Source of the DNA: Bdellovibrio bacteriovorus str. Tiberius
GTDB lineage: Bacteria; Bdellovibrionota; Bdellovibrionia; Bdellovibrionales; Bdellovibrionaceae
Reading direction: 5' to 3'
Assembly (NCBI RefSeq): GCF_000317895.1
Contig: NC_019567.1
Location: 3,844,001-3,908,000 of the forward strand
Length of the DNA: 64,000 bases
The notes beneath the pieces were generated by a model. That model saw only the letters and a program-made list of their open reading frames with translations, ran no database searches and was not told the DNA's origin. The position numbers and the translations under genes are program-made. Positions 37,576 to 46,098 of this stretch are shown here, one piece after another. Within the stretch, counting starts at the first letter, position 1; the number at the start of each line of letters is the position of its first letter.

Positions 37576-38622
37576 TTATTTTTTAAGATCAGCCAGGGCT
37601 TCTTCAGCAGAAACCACGCGGTTGAAGGCGTTTTTAATGTCACCATCAGTCAGGAATTCATTTTCAGCCATCCACTTGTCGTTGAAGGCCTTGCTCAAAT
37701 AAGCGCGACCGCTATCCGGGAAGATCACAACGATGTTGGATGGTTTTTCCAGTTGTTCAGCGGCTTTCATCGCTCCTACCAAGGCCAAAGCGCTGGATGG
37801 ACCGACCAGCAGACCTTCTTCGGCCACCAAACGACGGGTCATCGCGAATGCTTCCGGATCAGAAACACGAACAAAGCCGTCATAGATGTCCAGGTGAACG
37901 TTGTCAGGGAGCATGTCCTCGCCGACACCTTCCACTTTATAAGAGCCTGGAGGATCCACGATTTTTTTATGATAGAACAAATCATACAAAATACTGCCGA
38001 TGGGATCCGTACAGATGGCTTTCACCTGCGGATTCATCTCTTTCATGTAGCGCGCAATACCGGACAAAGTCCCGCCGGTCCCTGCACCACCCACGATCAT
38101 GTCGACTTTTCCATCCATCTGCTTCCAGATTTCTGGACCTGTAGTGCGATAGTGACGCTCAGGGTTGTCAGGATTGTGGAATTGATTCACCAGGAATGCG
38201 CCCGGAGTTTCATCGGCGATCTTTTTTGATACGGAATAATGGCTCATCGGATCTTCCGGCATCACCATCGGTGTGATGACCACTTTCGCTCCGTAGGCAC
38301 GCAAGATCGCGCGTTTTTCGTCACTCATCTTTTCTGGCATCACGAAAATGCACTTATAACCCTTCACCGCGGCTGCCAAAGCCAGACCCACTCCGGTGTT
38401 TCCGGAAGTGGCTTCCACGATAGTGCCACCAGGTTTCAGTTGCCCGCGTTTTTCAGCTTCTTCAATCATCGCCACCGCTACGCGGTCTTTGATACTTCCA
38501 CCCGGGTTGAAATACTCAACTTTGGCGAAAAACTGGTGTTTGGAACCTTTGGTGACGCTGTTCAAACGCACCATCGGGGTGTTGCCGATAGCTTCTAGAA
38601 TGGAACCGTAAATTTGTGACAT
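37576..38622 (-). CDS. cystathionine beta-synthase-like PLP enzyme
   Basis: The 348-residue product belongs to the CBS/cysteine synthase fold-type II PLP enzymes. The PLP lysine is in FNPGGSIKDRVA at about residues 39-50; the substrate loop SGNTGVGLA and the phosphate-binding GGAGTGGTLSG follow. It lacks the C-terminal CBS regulatory domains of the human enzyme. Pairing with the next gene suggests it makes cystathionine from serine and homocysteine. Cysteine synthase is the alternative. Confidence 0.9.
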   Translation of the reverse strand: MSQIYGSILEAIGNTPMVRLNSVTKGSKHQFFAKVEYFNPGGSIKDRVAVAMIEEAEKRGQLKPGGTIVEATSGNTGVGLALAAAVKGYKCIFVMPEKMSDEKRAILRAYGAKVVITPMVMPEDPMSHYSVSKKIADETPGAFLVNQFHNPDNPERHYRTTGPEIWKQMDGKVDMIVGGAGTGGTLSGIARYMKEMNPQVKAICTDPIGSILYDLFYHKKIVDPPGSYKVEGVGEDMLPDNVHLDIYDGFVRVSDPEAFAMTRRLVAEEGLLVGPSSALALVGAMKAAEQLEKPSNIVVIFPDSGRAYLSKAFNDKWMAENEFLTDGDIKNAFNRVVSAEEALADLKK

Positions 38623-38626
38623 GGGA

Positions 38627-38836
38627 CTATCTTTCTAGTTCTTTTCTTCGGTTGGAACGAAGGTGGGATGTGTTCATGGACTGCAAAACCGTATTGATCT
38701 GAGTCATTGGATCCAGGGAATAAGGCATTCCCAGCTCGTTGGTCAGCTGCTTTACAAGCTGACGACTGGGTTGATCTTTCATCAACTCGTCCACCAGTTT
38801 TTCAAGTGCCACCTGCTTTTTATCAGCCTGAGCCAT
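38627..38836 (-). CDS. small protein of unknown function ahead of the transsulfuration genes
   Basis: The 69-residue product has no family I recognise. It is charged and probably helical, ending in a basic stretch (RSNRRKELER). A strong ribosome binding site (GGAGGATTCC) precedes the ATG, and it ends four bases before the beta-synthase start, so it is almost certainly a real gene of this operon. Confidence 0.75.
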   Translation of the reverse strand: MAQADKKQVALEKLVDELMKDQPSRQLVKQLTNELGMPYSLDPMTQINTVLQSMNTSHLRSNRRKELER

Positions 38837-38863
38837 AGGAATCCTCCAACAGAAGGCACTCTA

Positions 38864-39301
38864 TCACCCCCCTCCCAAAGAGTGAAAAAAATTTTGAAGA
38901 AGAGGACCAAAAAGGAGCAACAGAAATGCCGGAAACTGAAACAAAAGAAGCGGGATCAGCAATATAAACGGCAACCGCGCTATCTTTTCTGAAATTTCCT
39001 CCTGACAGGCCTCTATCAGTTCAGATTCCAGCTGCACCAGCACATTAAACACAGCTTCACCCCGCAAACCGCGCTCCAGAACCTGCAGAAGGCTGCGGCG
39101 ATAAAGGGAGGGCACTGCCTTCAACGCCTCTTTCGGATCCTGTCCCTGCTGCAATAGCGCCAACCATTGGGTTACAACGGGGACAAAGTCATCGTGCGAG
39201 GTCTTTACATAAGATAAAACACCCTGACGCACCGACTGCCCGCGCTCCACCGCACGTTTAACCTCCAATAAAAGCTTTAACGGAGGTGCTACACCGTCCA
39301 T
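38864..39301 (-). CDS. type II secretion F-domain protein, TadC-like, short
   Basis: The 145-residue product reads as one F-type domain with a run of hydrophobic residues at the end (LPFILLIPLLLFQFPAFLLL). TadC proteins are normally about 300 residues, so the N-terminal part is missing or the protein is naturally short. It overlaps the TadB-like gene by 13 bases and has its own AGGAGGATG site. The pilus ATPase and pilin partners of a tad system are not in the window. Confidence 0.72.
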   Translation of the reverse strand: MDGVAPPLKLLLEVKRAVERGQSVRQGVLSYVKTSHDDFVPVVTQWLALLQQGQDPKEALKAVPSLYRRSLLQVLERGLRGEAVFNVLVQLESELIEACQEEISEKIARLPFILLIPLLLFQFPAFLLLLFGPLLQNFFHSLGGG

Positions 39302-40026
39302 TTCATCCTCCTACCCACATAAAAAATGAAAACAAGGCCCGCGCTGAACACCAAACCGGAGCCAAAAAGCAGATTTCGATGCTTATCGAAACCAAATTGC
39401 ATAATTACAAAGACAAAAAGCGCGAGATAAAGAGCGGTGACAATTATCGCCTGCATCTTGATCTGCTGGCTTACTTGTCCGGACCTACGTCGAAAATCTT
39501 CAAGCATCTTGTAGTGTCGGCGAAGGGCTTTCACCTGTTCCACACAGCGGGTTTGCGACTGATCGATTGTGCGCATCTCTGACAGGAAATCCGCCAGCAG
39601 AGCGGATTTCACGGCGATGTCCGATTCCGGAAACTGCAGCGAATGTAACACTTCAAACATCTGCACACGCACCCAACCACTTTGTGATTCAACGGCCGAA
39701 AGGAACGAAGCACGGAAGGATTTTCCGGTTTGCAAACCCAGAATCATGCAATCAAGAAGCGGAATCAGCGCACTTCGCAGTCGTCGAATTAAGAAAAATC
39801 GCAAAATTGCCGGAAAAAACTTTAAAGTTATTAAAAGAATGCCGATGAAAAGCCAGAGCAAGGTGGGTGTCGAGGCTGCGACGGTGAGAAAGCAGATCAC
39901 AACCAGGTTCATGATCGAAAAAGATCGAACCCAGTGTTGAGAGAATGCAAAATCCCGTGCCACTGATGAAAAGATTCGGTGAACGAGCGCATGTCCGAAC
40001 AGCGAAATCGAAAAAACGATGAGCAA
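39289..40026 (-). CDS. type II secretion F-domain protein, TadB-like
   Basis: The 245-residue membrane protein has hydrophobic segments at the start, around residues 38-78 and at the end, separated by an F-domain cytoplasmic helix bundle (ALIPLLDCMILGLQTGKSFR). I start at the TTG at 40026 because AAGGAGGTG lies five bases upstream; an ATG at 40068 in the same frame is less well supported. It heads the operon with the TadC-like gene, the 69-residue protein and the two transsulfuration genes. Confidence 0.75.
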   Translation of the reverse strand: MLIVFSISLFGHALVHRIFSSVARDFAFSQHWVRSFSIMNLVVICFLTVAASTPTLLWLFIGILLITLKFFPAILRFFLIRRLRSALIPLLDCMILGLQTGKSFRASFLSAVESQSGWVRVQMFEVLHSLQFPESDIAVKSALLADFLSEMRTIDQSQTRCVEQVKALRRHYKMLEDFRRRSGQVSQQIKMQAIIVTALYLALFVFVIMQFGFDKHRNLLFGSGLVFSAGLVFIFYVGRRMKWTV

Positions 40027-40173
40027 AGGGCACCTCCTTGAACCCGGTTGCTCGCAAAAAATATGCAAGGTAAATTTTTTGTTGACGTCGGTGGTCGAAT
40101 TAGGAAAAACTTAAGTAAGTAAAGTTTTGTAAGTTAAGAAACAACAACAACGTTTGCATCCTAGGAGGAGCAC

Positions 40174-40305
40174 ATGGCAAAGAAAGCAGCTAAAAAAGCT
40201 ACAAAAAAAGCAGTTAAAAAAACTACTAAAAAAGTAGCAAAAAAAGCTACAAAAAAAGTAGCTAAGAAAGCTACTAAAAAAGCTACTAAGAAAGCTGCGA
40301 AGTAG
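40174..40305 (+). CDS. lysine-rich histone H1-like small protein (43 aa)
   Basis: This short gene encodes 43 residues made almost only of Ala, Lys, Thr and Val, built on a K-K-A-(A/T/V) four-residue period (MAKKAAKKATKKAVKKTTKK, then more of the same). It resembles the C-terminal tail of histone H1 and the H1-like proteins of some bacteria. A very strong ribosome binding site (CTAGGAGGAG) and a perfect terminator flank it. A role in nucleoid compaction is an inference. It may matter in a bacterium with distinct life-cycle phases. Confidence 0.85.
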   Translation: MAKKAAKKATKKAVKKTTKKVAKKATKKVAKKATKKATKKAAK

Positions 40306-40336
40306 TCTTTCTTAGGAACTAGTTTTTAGTTCTTGA

Positions 40337-40364
40337 ACCCCAGAGGCAACTCTGGGGTTTTTTT
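40337..40364 (+). terminator. terminator of the lysine-rich gene
   Basis: The stem ACCCCAGAG/CTCTGGGGT with loop GCAA is followed by TTTTTT. Confidence 0.93.
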
Positions 40365-40506
40365 ATGCCCAAAACCCGCCACCAGAGCGGCTTTCAAGCC
40401 GATCCGAATTTTCTAATCCCACTAAATATTTTCGATAAAAGATGTTTCAAAAACGCTCTTGCAAAGCAAGGCGCTCCCCCACGCGATTCGCGAAGCGAGA
40501 GCCAGT

Positions 40507-40543
40507 AAAAAAAAGACCAACCCAAAAAGCTTGAGGTTGGTCA
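40507..40543 (-). terminator. strong minus-strand terminator of an unassigned transcript
   Basis: On the minus strand a hairpin GACCAACC/GGTTGGTC is followed by eight T. It lies about 115 bases beyond the end of the minus-strand gene 40659-41312, and after a weaker terminator. Confidence 0.8.
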
Positions 40544-40614
40544 AAAGGGTTCAGCCGCGAGACGGAGGGTTTTTTACGAAACGGAGGCGTGCTCCAAGCA
40601 CGTCGGAGAGAAGT

Positions 40615-40648
40615 AAAAGGCCCGACAACGAAGTGGATGGGCCCTTTT
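40615..40648 (-). terminator. terminator of the outer-membrane protein gene (weak)
   Basis: On the minus strand AAAAGGGCCC pairs with GGGCCTTTT, with one bulged G. It lies just after the stop of the gene at 40659. Confidence 0.6.
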
Positions 40649-40658
40649 CACCAACCGG

Positions 40659-41312
40659 TTAGAAGTAGTACAAGGCGCCTACGGTGCCGGTTGGTAGCAA
40701 CATGCCGCGTTTTATTTCGGTCATGGCCATCAGTTCTGCATAAACTGAGACACCTCGGAAGTCGCCGGAAAGCTGATTATATTGCAGGCCAAACGACGCA
40801 TTCACAAAATCTGTGCCAAATCGGCCGGATTTCTTTTCGGCGGAGGTCAAAACACGGTCCAGAATTCCGGAATGATCAGCAGCCGAGGTGCTGCCGCTGG
40901 AATTATACCAGCGGGAATAACCTGCAGTGAAGTAAGGTGCCAGGTAATCACCTTCAAAAGCATGTTTCCACGCCAGTTGGAAAGAGTTGTAACCATGACC
41001 CGTGCCGAATCCGGCAACCGCGCCATCAGCATCTTCCACATTCAATTCCAGATTGAAGCCCATGGCACCCAGGGCTCCGCCCACGGACATGCCGGCGCCG
41101 ACTTTCAACTGCTGGCGCATGCTCAGTGTGGAGGAATAAGTGTTCATCAGTCGCTCATCGCGCATGCCTTGAGCATATTCTTGTTCGATAGAACGAGCTT
41201 TGGTGGTGATGGAGTTGGAGTCTGCACCCAGGATCACCGTGGCTGCTTGACTTTGCAGGGCTGCAAAAAACACCACGGTGGACACCGCATGACGGATAGA
41301 TAGTTTCAACAT
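40659..41312 (-). CDS. outer-membrane-like protein downstream of mlaD-type gene
   Basis: The 217-residue product has a signal peptide (about residues 1-23, ending SQA) and a Gly-, Ala- and Tyr-rich mature part that ends in YYF, as barrel proteins do. GGTC upstream of the ATG may serve as ribosome binding site. It starts 28 bases after the MCE-domain gene on the same strand, so it is the last gene of the Mla-type operon. It might be an outer-membrane component of that lipid pathway, by position only. Confidence 0.72.
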   Translation of the reverse strand: MLKLSIRHAVSTVVFFAALQSQAATVILGADSNSITTKARSIEQEYAQGMRDERLMNTYSSTLSMRQQLKVGAGMSVGGALGAMGFNLELNVEDADGAVAGFGTGHGYNSFQLAWKHAFEGDYLAPYFTAGYSRWYNSSGSTSAADHSGILDRVLTSAEKKSGRFGTDFVNASFGLQYNQLSGDFRGVSVYAELMAMTEIKRGMLLPTGTVGALYYF

Positions 41313-41340
41313 AGAGGACCTCCCTGTTCTCGAGGAGATC

Positions 41341-42117
41341 TTAGAAAACGCGGGCTTTCACACCCTCTTGCTGGAAGAATTTCTTCAAAGCCGGACCATC
41401 CAGCGGTTCGAGCCTGAAAAGAAGCTTATGAACCAGTTCATAAGTCTCTTCCGCTTTCTTCGATCTCATTTTGTCTGTCAAATATGCCATGTCATCGCTG
41501 ATTTTGACCGCATTATCCAGCAGTCTGGCCATTTCTTTATTCTTCGTCGTTTTATCCAGCAGAACCAGCGTTTTATTGAAGTTTGTCGTCAAAGAATTCA
41601 GTTGTTGGATCATATTGGTCACCGAACCTTCGTTTTTTTCGACAAGTTCGATGATTTTGCCAGCCAAACCATAACCTTGAGAGATCAATTGATCCACACG
41701 CGGAGGATCTTCACCGCGAACATAATCACCGGATGAAAATTCACCGGAATCCACCGAGCCTGGAGAGATTTCCAGAAACTTTTCCCCAATCACACCGGCA
41801 AGATTAATGAAGAATTTGGAATCTTTCCGGACACTGGTCCAGGCTTTCTTATCAACTGTGATCGTCAGGCGCAGTTTCACCTCTTCGCCGGATGGAGCTT
41901 TGTATCCCGGATCAAAAGTGATCGCTTTCACTTTGCCCACTTTGATACCCATTACACGCACCGGAGAACCTTCTTCAATCCCGCCGGCATAGTTGTACAT
42001 GACATTAAGTTCTTTGGAATTGGAGAACGGGGAAATAAATCCCATGAAGTAGGCAAACACCACAATCAGAACTACCGAGACCAGAGCCAACAGGCCCACT
42101 TTGGTTTCAACCTTCAT
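41341..42117 (-). CDS. MCE-domain protein, MlaD-like
   Basis: The 258-residue product has one N-terminal membrane segment (GLLALVSVVLIVVFAYFMGF) and an MCE domain at about residues 35-115 (GIEEGSPVRVMGIKVGKVKAI). The C-terminal half is helical and contains repeated Leu and Asn positions, as in MlaD proteins. It binds lipid in the periplasm and sits on the permease complex. AGGGGAA precedes the ATG, eight bases after the permease stop. Confidence 0.92.
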   Translation of the reverse strand: MKVETKVGLLALVSVVLIVVFAYFMGFISPFSNSKELNVMYNYAGGIEEGSPVRVMGIKVGKVKAITFDPGYKAPSGEEVKLRLTITVDKKAWTSVRKDSKFFINLAGVIGEKFLEISPGSVDSGEFSSGDYVRGEDPPRVDQLISQGYGLAGKIIELVEKNEGSVTNMIQQLNSLTTNFNKTLVLLDKTTKNKEMARLLDNAVKISDDMAYLTDKMRSKKAEETYELVHKLLFRLEPLDGPALKKFFQQEGVKARVF

Positions 42118-42125
42118 ACGTTCCC

Positions 42126-42845
42126 CTAGTAAAGATAACTAAAAGTATAGGACAAAATAAAATCAATCACAATAATTGCGATCGAAGACACGACCACCGT
42201 GTTTGTTGTCGCACGACCCACGCCCTCGGCACCTTGCTGACAACGGAATCCAAAGTAACAAGCCACAAGAGGAATCACTCCTCCGAAGCACGCACCCTTG
42301 ATCATTGCAAAGATCAGATCCTTGAAATCCACAAACCGCTGCATGGAAGTCAGGAACATACCCGGTGTGTAACCCAAGTAAAACTGACTGACCGCCATTG
42401 CCGAGAATATACAAGCCATATTGGCGACAATCGTGATCATCATGCCGCCCAGAACACAGGCCAAAAAGCGTGGCACCACCAGGTAATTGACCGGATCAAT
42501 TCCCAGCATTTTCAGCGCATCCACCTGCTCGGTGATCTGCATGGAACCGACTTCAGAAGCGTATCCCGCCCCGACGCGGGAACTGAGCAGCAAAGCTGTG
42601 ACAATCGCCCCCAGTTCACGCAGGATTAAAACGGCAGCAAAGCCCGGCACCATCGAGTCATTCTGAATGACCATCTTCATATGGAAAGAGGACTCCAGGA
42701 TCGTGACAATCGCAGCAAAACACACACAAAAAACCACGATAAAAAGGCTTTTATTGCCCACAAAATGCAGCTGCTGGAAGAATTCCTTGCGACGAAACGG
42801 CGGTGTAAACACCCCGGTCAGGGTTTCAGCGATCAATGTGATCAT
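42126..42845 (-). CDS. MlaE-type ABC transporter permease (second copy)
   Basis: The 239-residue membrane protein has five to six hydrophobic segments and the MlaE-family motif region ELGAIVTALLLSSRVGAGYASEVGSM. It is one of two adjacent permease genes here; E. coli has a single MlaE homodimer. It overlaps its neighbour by four bases. Confidence 0.93.
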   Translation of the reverse strand: MITLIAETLTGVFTPPFRRKEFFQQLHFVGNKSLFIVVFCVCFAAIVTILESSFHMKMVIQNDSMVPGFAAVLILRELGAIVTALLLSSRVGAGYASEVGSMQITEQVDALKMLGIDPVNYLVVPRFLACVLGGMMITIVANMACIFSAMAVSQFYLGYTPGMFLTSMQRFVDFKDLIFAMIKGACFGGVIPLVACYFGFRCQQGAEGVGRATTNTVVVSSIAIIVIDFILSYTFSYLY

Positions 42846-43621
42846 GGTCTAAACCCCCGCACCATTGTAAGGATAATGTCCCCGATAAAGCTGGTCATCC
42901 AGTCCATCACCACAATACAAATCATCGTCGTCACGGCCGTTGCGACCACCGCACGGCCCACACCTTTGGCGCCTCCGGTTGTGGAATAGCCCTGATAAGT
43001 ACAAATAGTCGCCAGCACCACCGCGAAAGTACCGCACTTCACCAGGCCGCTTAAAATAGATACCGGACTGACAATCAACGGAACATGGCGCAGATATTCT
43101 TCATAGTTCACACCGGCAAACAGTTCGCCCAACAGCATTCCGCCAAAGACCGACATCATCAAGCCCGCTGCCAGCAGGAAGAAACTTGAAACAATAATAC
43201 CGACAAATCGCGGAACGATGATTTCCTGAATCGGATCCGCGCCCAGACAGCGAACGGCATCGATCTGTTCAGTGACCTTCATGGTCCCCAGCTCAGCCGA
43301 AGTGAACGCCCCGACTTTTCCGCTCAGCATGAAAGCGATCAACAGCGGGCCCACTTCCCTGAAAGTCGCACTGGTGGCCAATGCCCCCAGATATCCCAAA
43401 GCACCAAATTCTTTCACCTGCATCGCAAACTGTACGGTCATGATTGCGCCCACAAAGAAGCCCGCCATCGCCGTGGTCGGGAAACTGTCGACGGTGACTT
43501 TCCAGATCTGTTCAAAAATCTCGTGGACTTTAAGTTTCTTGAACATCATTGTGCGCAGGATTTTTTGCAGGAATAAAAGTGTGGATCCGACCTGATCCAA
43601 AAGGGATGTGATCATGGTCAT
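42842..43621 (-). CDS. MlaE-type ABC transporter permease (first copy)
   Basis: The 259-residue membrane protein has the same MlaE-type motif (GPLLIAFMLSGKVGAFTSAELGTM) and additional N-terminal residues. It overlaps the MlaF-like ATPase gene and the second permease by four bases each, so all three are translationally coupled. The two permeases probably form a heterodimer. Confidence 0.93.
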   Translation of the reverse strand: MTMITSLLDQVGSTLLFLQKILRTMMFKKLKVHEIFEQIWKVTVDSFPTTAMAGFFVGAIMTVQFAMQVKEFGALGYLGALATSATFREVGPLLIAFMLSGKVGAFTSAELGTMKVTEQIDAVRCLGADPIQEIIVPRFVGIIVSSFFLLAAGLMMSVFGGMLLGELFAGVNYEEYLRHVPLIVSPVSILSGLVKCGTFAVVLATICTYQGYSTTGGAKGVGRAVVATAVTTMICIVVMDWMTSFIGDIILTMVRGFRP

Positions 43622-44349
43622 GCCTCTAACACCTCGGCCAGGAAGTCTTTTACCAATGGCTGATCAGATTTCTTCAATTCATCGGGTGTGCCCAAAGCCA
43701 CGATGTTTCCCTTATCCAGAACGACAATGCGATCGGCAATGGAAAGTGCGCAGTTCATATCGTGGCTTACCACCAAAGAGGTTGTTTTCAATTCGCGGGA
43801 AAGATCCAGAATCAACTGATTCACCGCCGTGGTGGTGACAGGATCAAGACCTGTGGTGGGTTCGTCAAACAGCAGAATTCTTGGCTCTAATGCCACAGTT
43901 CTGGCAAGACTCACTCGCTTTTGCATTCCGTAGGAAATTTGTCCGGGACGTTTTTGTTCCACACCGTGCAAATTCACCAGGCGCAGGGCCTTTGAAACCT
44001 TGGCCTGAATGACTTCTTCAGACAGTTGATAATGACGACGAAGCCCGAAGGCCACATTTTCATAGATAGTCAGGGAATCAAACAAGGCGGGATGCTGAAA
44101 AACCATGCCACATTTTTTGCGGATCGGAAGATATTGTTCTTCGCTGAACTTTGAGACCTCTTCTTCATCAATCCAGATTTCTCCTTCATCCGGAGTCAGC
44201 AGACCCACGATGTTTTTCAGAAGAACGGATTTTCCTGTCCCAGATGTCCCCAGAATAAAGATGATCTCACCCTCGCGGATTTTTAGATTTAATCCGTTGA
44301 GTACTGTCCTTGTACCGAATCTTTTCACGAGGTTTTTGAACTCAATCAC
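43618..44349 (-). CDS. MlaF-type ABC transporter ATPase (catalytically canonical)
   Basis: The 243-residue ATPase has Walker A GTSGTGKS (residues 34-41), a Q-loop VFQHPALFDSL, signature SYGMQKR, Walker B ILLFDEPTTGLDP with catalytic Glu and the H-loop VVSHDMN. The catalytic residues are all present, unlike in the second ATPase at 46095. It is followed by the permeases, MCE protein and outer-membrane protein. Confidence 0.94.
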   Translation of the reverse strand: MIEFKNLVKRFGTRTVLNGLNLKIREGEIIFILGTSGTGKSVLLKNIVGLLTPDEGEIWIDEEEVSKFSEEQYLPIRKKCGMVFQHPALFDSLTIYENVAFGLRRHYQLSEEVIQAKVSKALRLVNLHGVEQKRPGQISYGMQKRVSLARTVALEPRILLFDEPTTGLDPVTTTAVNQLILDLSRELKTTSLVVSHDMNCALSIADRIVVLDKGNIVALGTPDELKKSDQPLVKDFLAEVLEA

Positions 44350-44524
44350 TTAGCTATGTTAGTTGGGCTGAAGTTCAGGGGTCAACCGCCATTTAAATTT
44401 CTGGATTCTTGGAGAAAGTCCACATTCCGAGACATTTAAACGCCCAAAATCAATTTACCCGCAAAACAGCTGAAAAAGGATCGGCACGATCATCGCTCAA
44501 AGGAATCCCTATAAAGGAAGCCCT

Positions 44525-45847
44525 ATGAAGATTAAACAAATGACAGTATCAATTTCTATCATTCTTTCATCTCTAACGACCCATGCATCTCCAAGCCTGT
44601 CAGATGCACCTATTTCCCAGGATAACACGGTAGAACATCAAAGAAATAGAGTGATTCAGAGGCTCGAAGTGCTCTTCCCTACTGCCGACCGCAGTATGGA
44701 GGCAACTCGCCTCTTTTCAATGGCACTTATCGCTTGGAATCCAAGGCTTAACCCTAATGATGCCGAAAGATTCTTATCCCACCGAGTTGACCGAATGGGA
44801 ATGATGAAAGGCTTGGTTGAACCACTACTCACGCTGATGGACGTCGCGCATGCCGCTGGGCGGCCCGAATTTACACGCATGCTGAATCCGGTATTACAGC
44901 TTGTTGCTCCAGGCCTAGCTAGAAATCTTCACGACAAGTATCAGTTACCATTAGATGAGCCAGGCAATGACTCTTTAAATATTTCACGAATGAACGACCT
45001 TGAACTGTTGAATTTTATGAAAAATAAGCTGGGTGGAAGCCGGCCCCATTCGCAAGAGAACGGGCAAGACATCCAAGCAAATGACGACTTTTTGCCTAAC
45101 GCTTTATTCGGAAAAAGTTCTTTTTATGGAGCCGCTATAGAACGCACTCGGGAAAGGAATGACGACTTCCGGGACGAACCGAGTTTGAATGGTGAATACG
45201 CCAAGGACCCACAGGCTGGATACAGTCCAAGAAACAACCGCGGAAACACCTCGACTCCCGGATCGAAAGCAAATCAAGACGAACAACCTCGCGGCCTCTT
45301 TTCCAGAATGGATTTAATGGCCTACTCGTCAAGCTGTGCAACGAAATGCGGAAGCGACATATTTTCTGGCGCGGCATCTGGAGCAGGATTGCCTGGACCT
45401 TGGTTTGTGAAAGTCACTGGCGTAGTTACGGGCGCGATCCTCGGGGGGCTCTCTTGCAAAGACTCCGCCGAATGCAACAAGGACAAAAAGAAAGACAATA
45501 CACCCAGCGAGCCGAAGGAACCTAAAAACCCTAAAGAACCCAAAGAACCAAAGCAACCCAAGGAGCCTAAAGACCCTCAGGAGCCGAAGGCACCAAAGGA
45601 ACCCAAAGAGCCTGAAGAACCAAAGGAGCCCAAGGATCCGAAAGAGCCTAAAGAATCGCCAACCAATGAAGGTTACAGAGGCAGAAGAGACGACGTAGAC
45701 AAAGGTGGCACCAAGTCTCCCGCAGGCAAAGGCACGGACAATATTCGAATTCGTCTCGACAAAGAATTTGAGACGAAAAGAAGTATTCCTGAAATTAATA
45801 AAGGTAATTTTGGCAGAATCTCAACGCCCACTAGAAGGAACGACTAA
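44525..45847 (+). CDS. secreted protein with Cys/Gly-rich hydrophobic core and Lys-Glu-Pro repeats
   Basis: The 440-residue product has a signal peptide ending at TTHA (about residue 22). Residues about 25-260 are hydrophilic and unrecognised. Residues 271-317 hold four cysteines (271, 275, 311, 317) around a Gly-rich hydrophobic stretch that includes FVKVTGVVTGAILGGLSC. Residues 327-378 are a tandem (K/E)-P-(K/E) tripeptide repeat, with codons varying synonymously. No family is recognised. AAAGGAAG precedes the ATG. It sits on the plus strand inside a minus-strand lipid transport locus. A bacteriocin-like or adhesive role is speculation. Confidence 0.75.
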   Translation: MKIKQMTVSISIILSSLTTHASPSLSDAPISQDNTVEHQRNRVIQRLEVLFPTADRSMEATRLFSMALIAWNPRLNPNDAERFLSHRVDRMGMMKGLVEPLLTLMDVAHAAGRPEFTRMLNPVLQLVAPGLARNLHDKYQLPLDEPGNDSLNISRMNDLELLNFMKNKLGGSRPHSQENGQDIQANDDFLPNALFGKSSFYGAAIERTRERNDDFRDEPSLNGEYAKDPQAGYSPRNNRGNTSTPGSKANQDEQPRGLFSRMDLMAYSSSCATKCGSDIFSGAASGAGLPGPWFVKVTGVVTGAILGGLSCKDSAECNKDKKKDNTPSEPKEPKNPKEPKEPKQPKEPKDPQEPKAPKEPKEPEEPKEPKDPKEPKESPTNEGYRGRRDDVDKGGTKSPAGKGTDNIRIRLDKEFETKRSIPEINKGNFGRISTPTRRND

Positions 45848-46098
45848 TGAAGACACTTTCTCGTACATTACACTGGTGGATACATCCAGTATTAGTCATT
45901 TTGACCATGGCAGTTCCTCCGGAATCAAGAACTGCCGTGAGTCTTGCAGTAAGCTTGGTTGCTCTTGGAACTCAGCCTCTTACGAAGGCAGACATGCTTT
46001 CGATGAATCGCAGAGACAAAATTGGCAGCTGGGTCGTTACAGGAGTAATTATTGGAATTATCTCCGGACTTACTTACCTGCAATTTTTCACAACCTAG
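45847..46098 (+). CDS. small membrane protein coupled to the repeat protein
   Basis: The 83-residue product has two hydrophobic segments (about 13-45 and 60-80) joined by a short basic loop. The ATG overlaps the stop of the preceding gene by one base (TAATG), so translation is coupled. Its stop shares CTAG with the convergent ATPase. No family is recognised; an immunity, anchoring or export partner role for the upstream protein is speculation. Confidence 0.7.
   Translation: MKTLSRTLHWWIHPVLVILTMAVPPESRTAVSLAVSLVALGTQPLTKADMLSMNRRDKIGSWVVTGVIIGIISGLTYLQFFTT

Larger units (their letters stand above)
40306..40658. other. intergenic region with hairpins, possible minus-strand RNA
   Basis: No gene is seen in these 353 bases; a plus-strand reading frame of 67 codons overlaps structured terminator-like sequence and is not credible. 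It holds the terminator of the 43-residue gene, a hairpin with T-run on the minus strand, and a further hairpin CGTGCT/AGCACG near 40590. Confidence 0.55.

Noticed and set aside
40174-40305. The A-rich lysine repeat as a sequencing or assembly artefact
   Set aside because: The frame is kept over 43 codons with mixed lysine and alanine codons, a start site and a terminator.
40459-40662. A 67-codon plus-strand frame in the gap after the lysine-rich gene
   Set aside because: It runs through terminator hairpins, has no ribosome binding site, and its product has no protein-like pattern.
45503-45660. Nine-base periodic DNA in the Lys-Glu-Pro region as a CRISPR or microsatellite
   Set aside because: The period is three codons in frame with synonymous changes, there are no spacers, and it lies inside a coding sequence.
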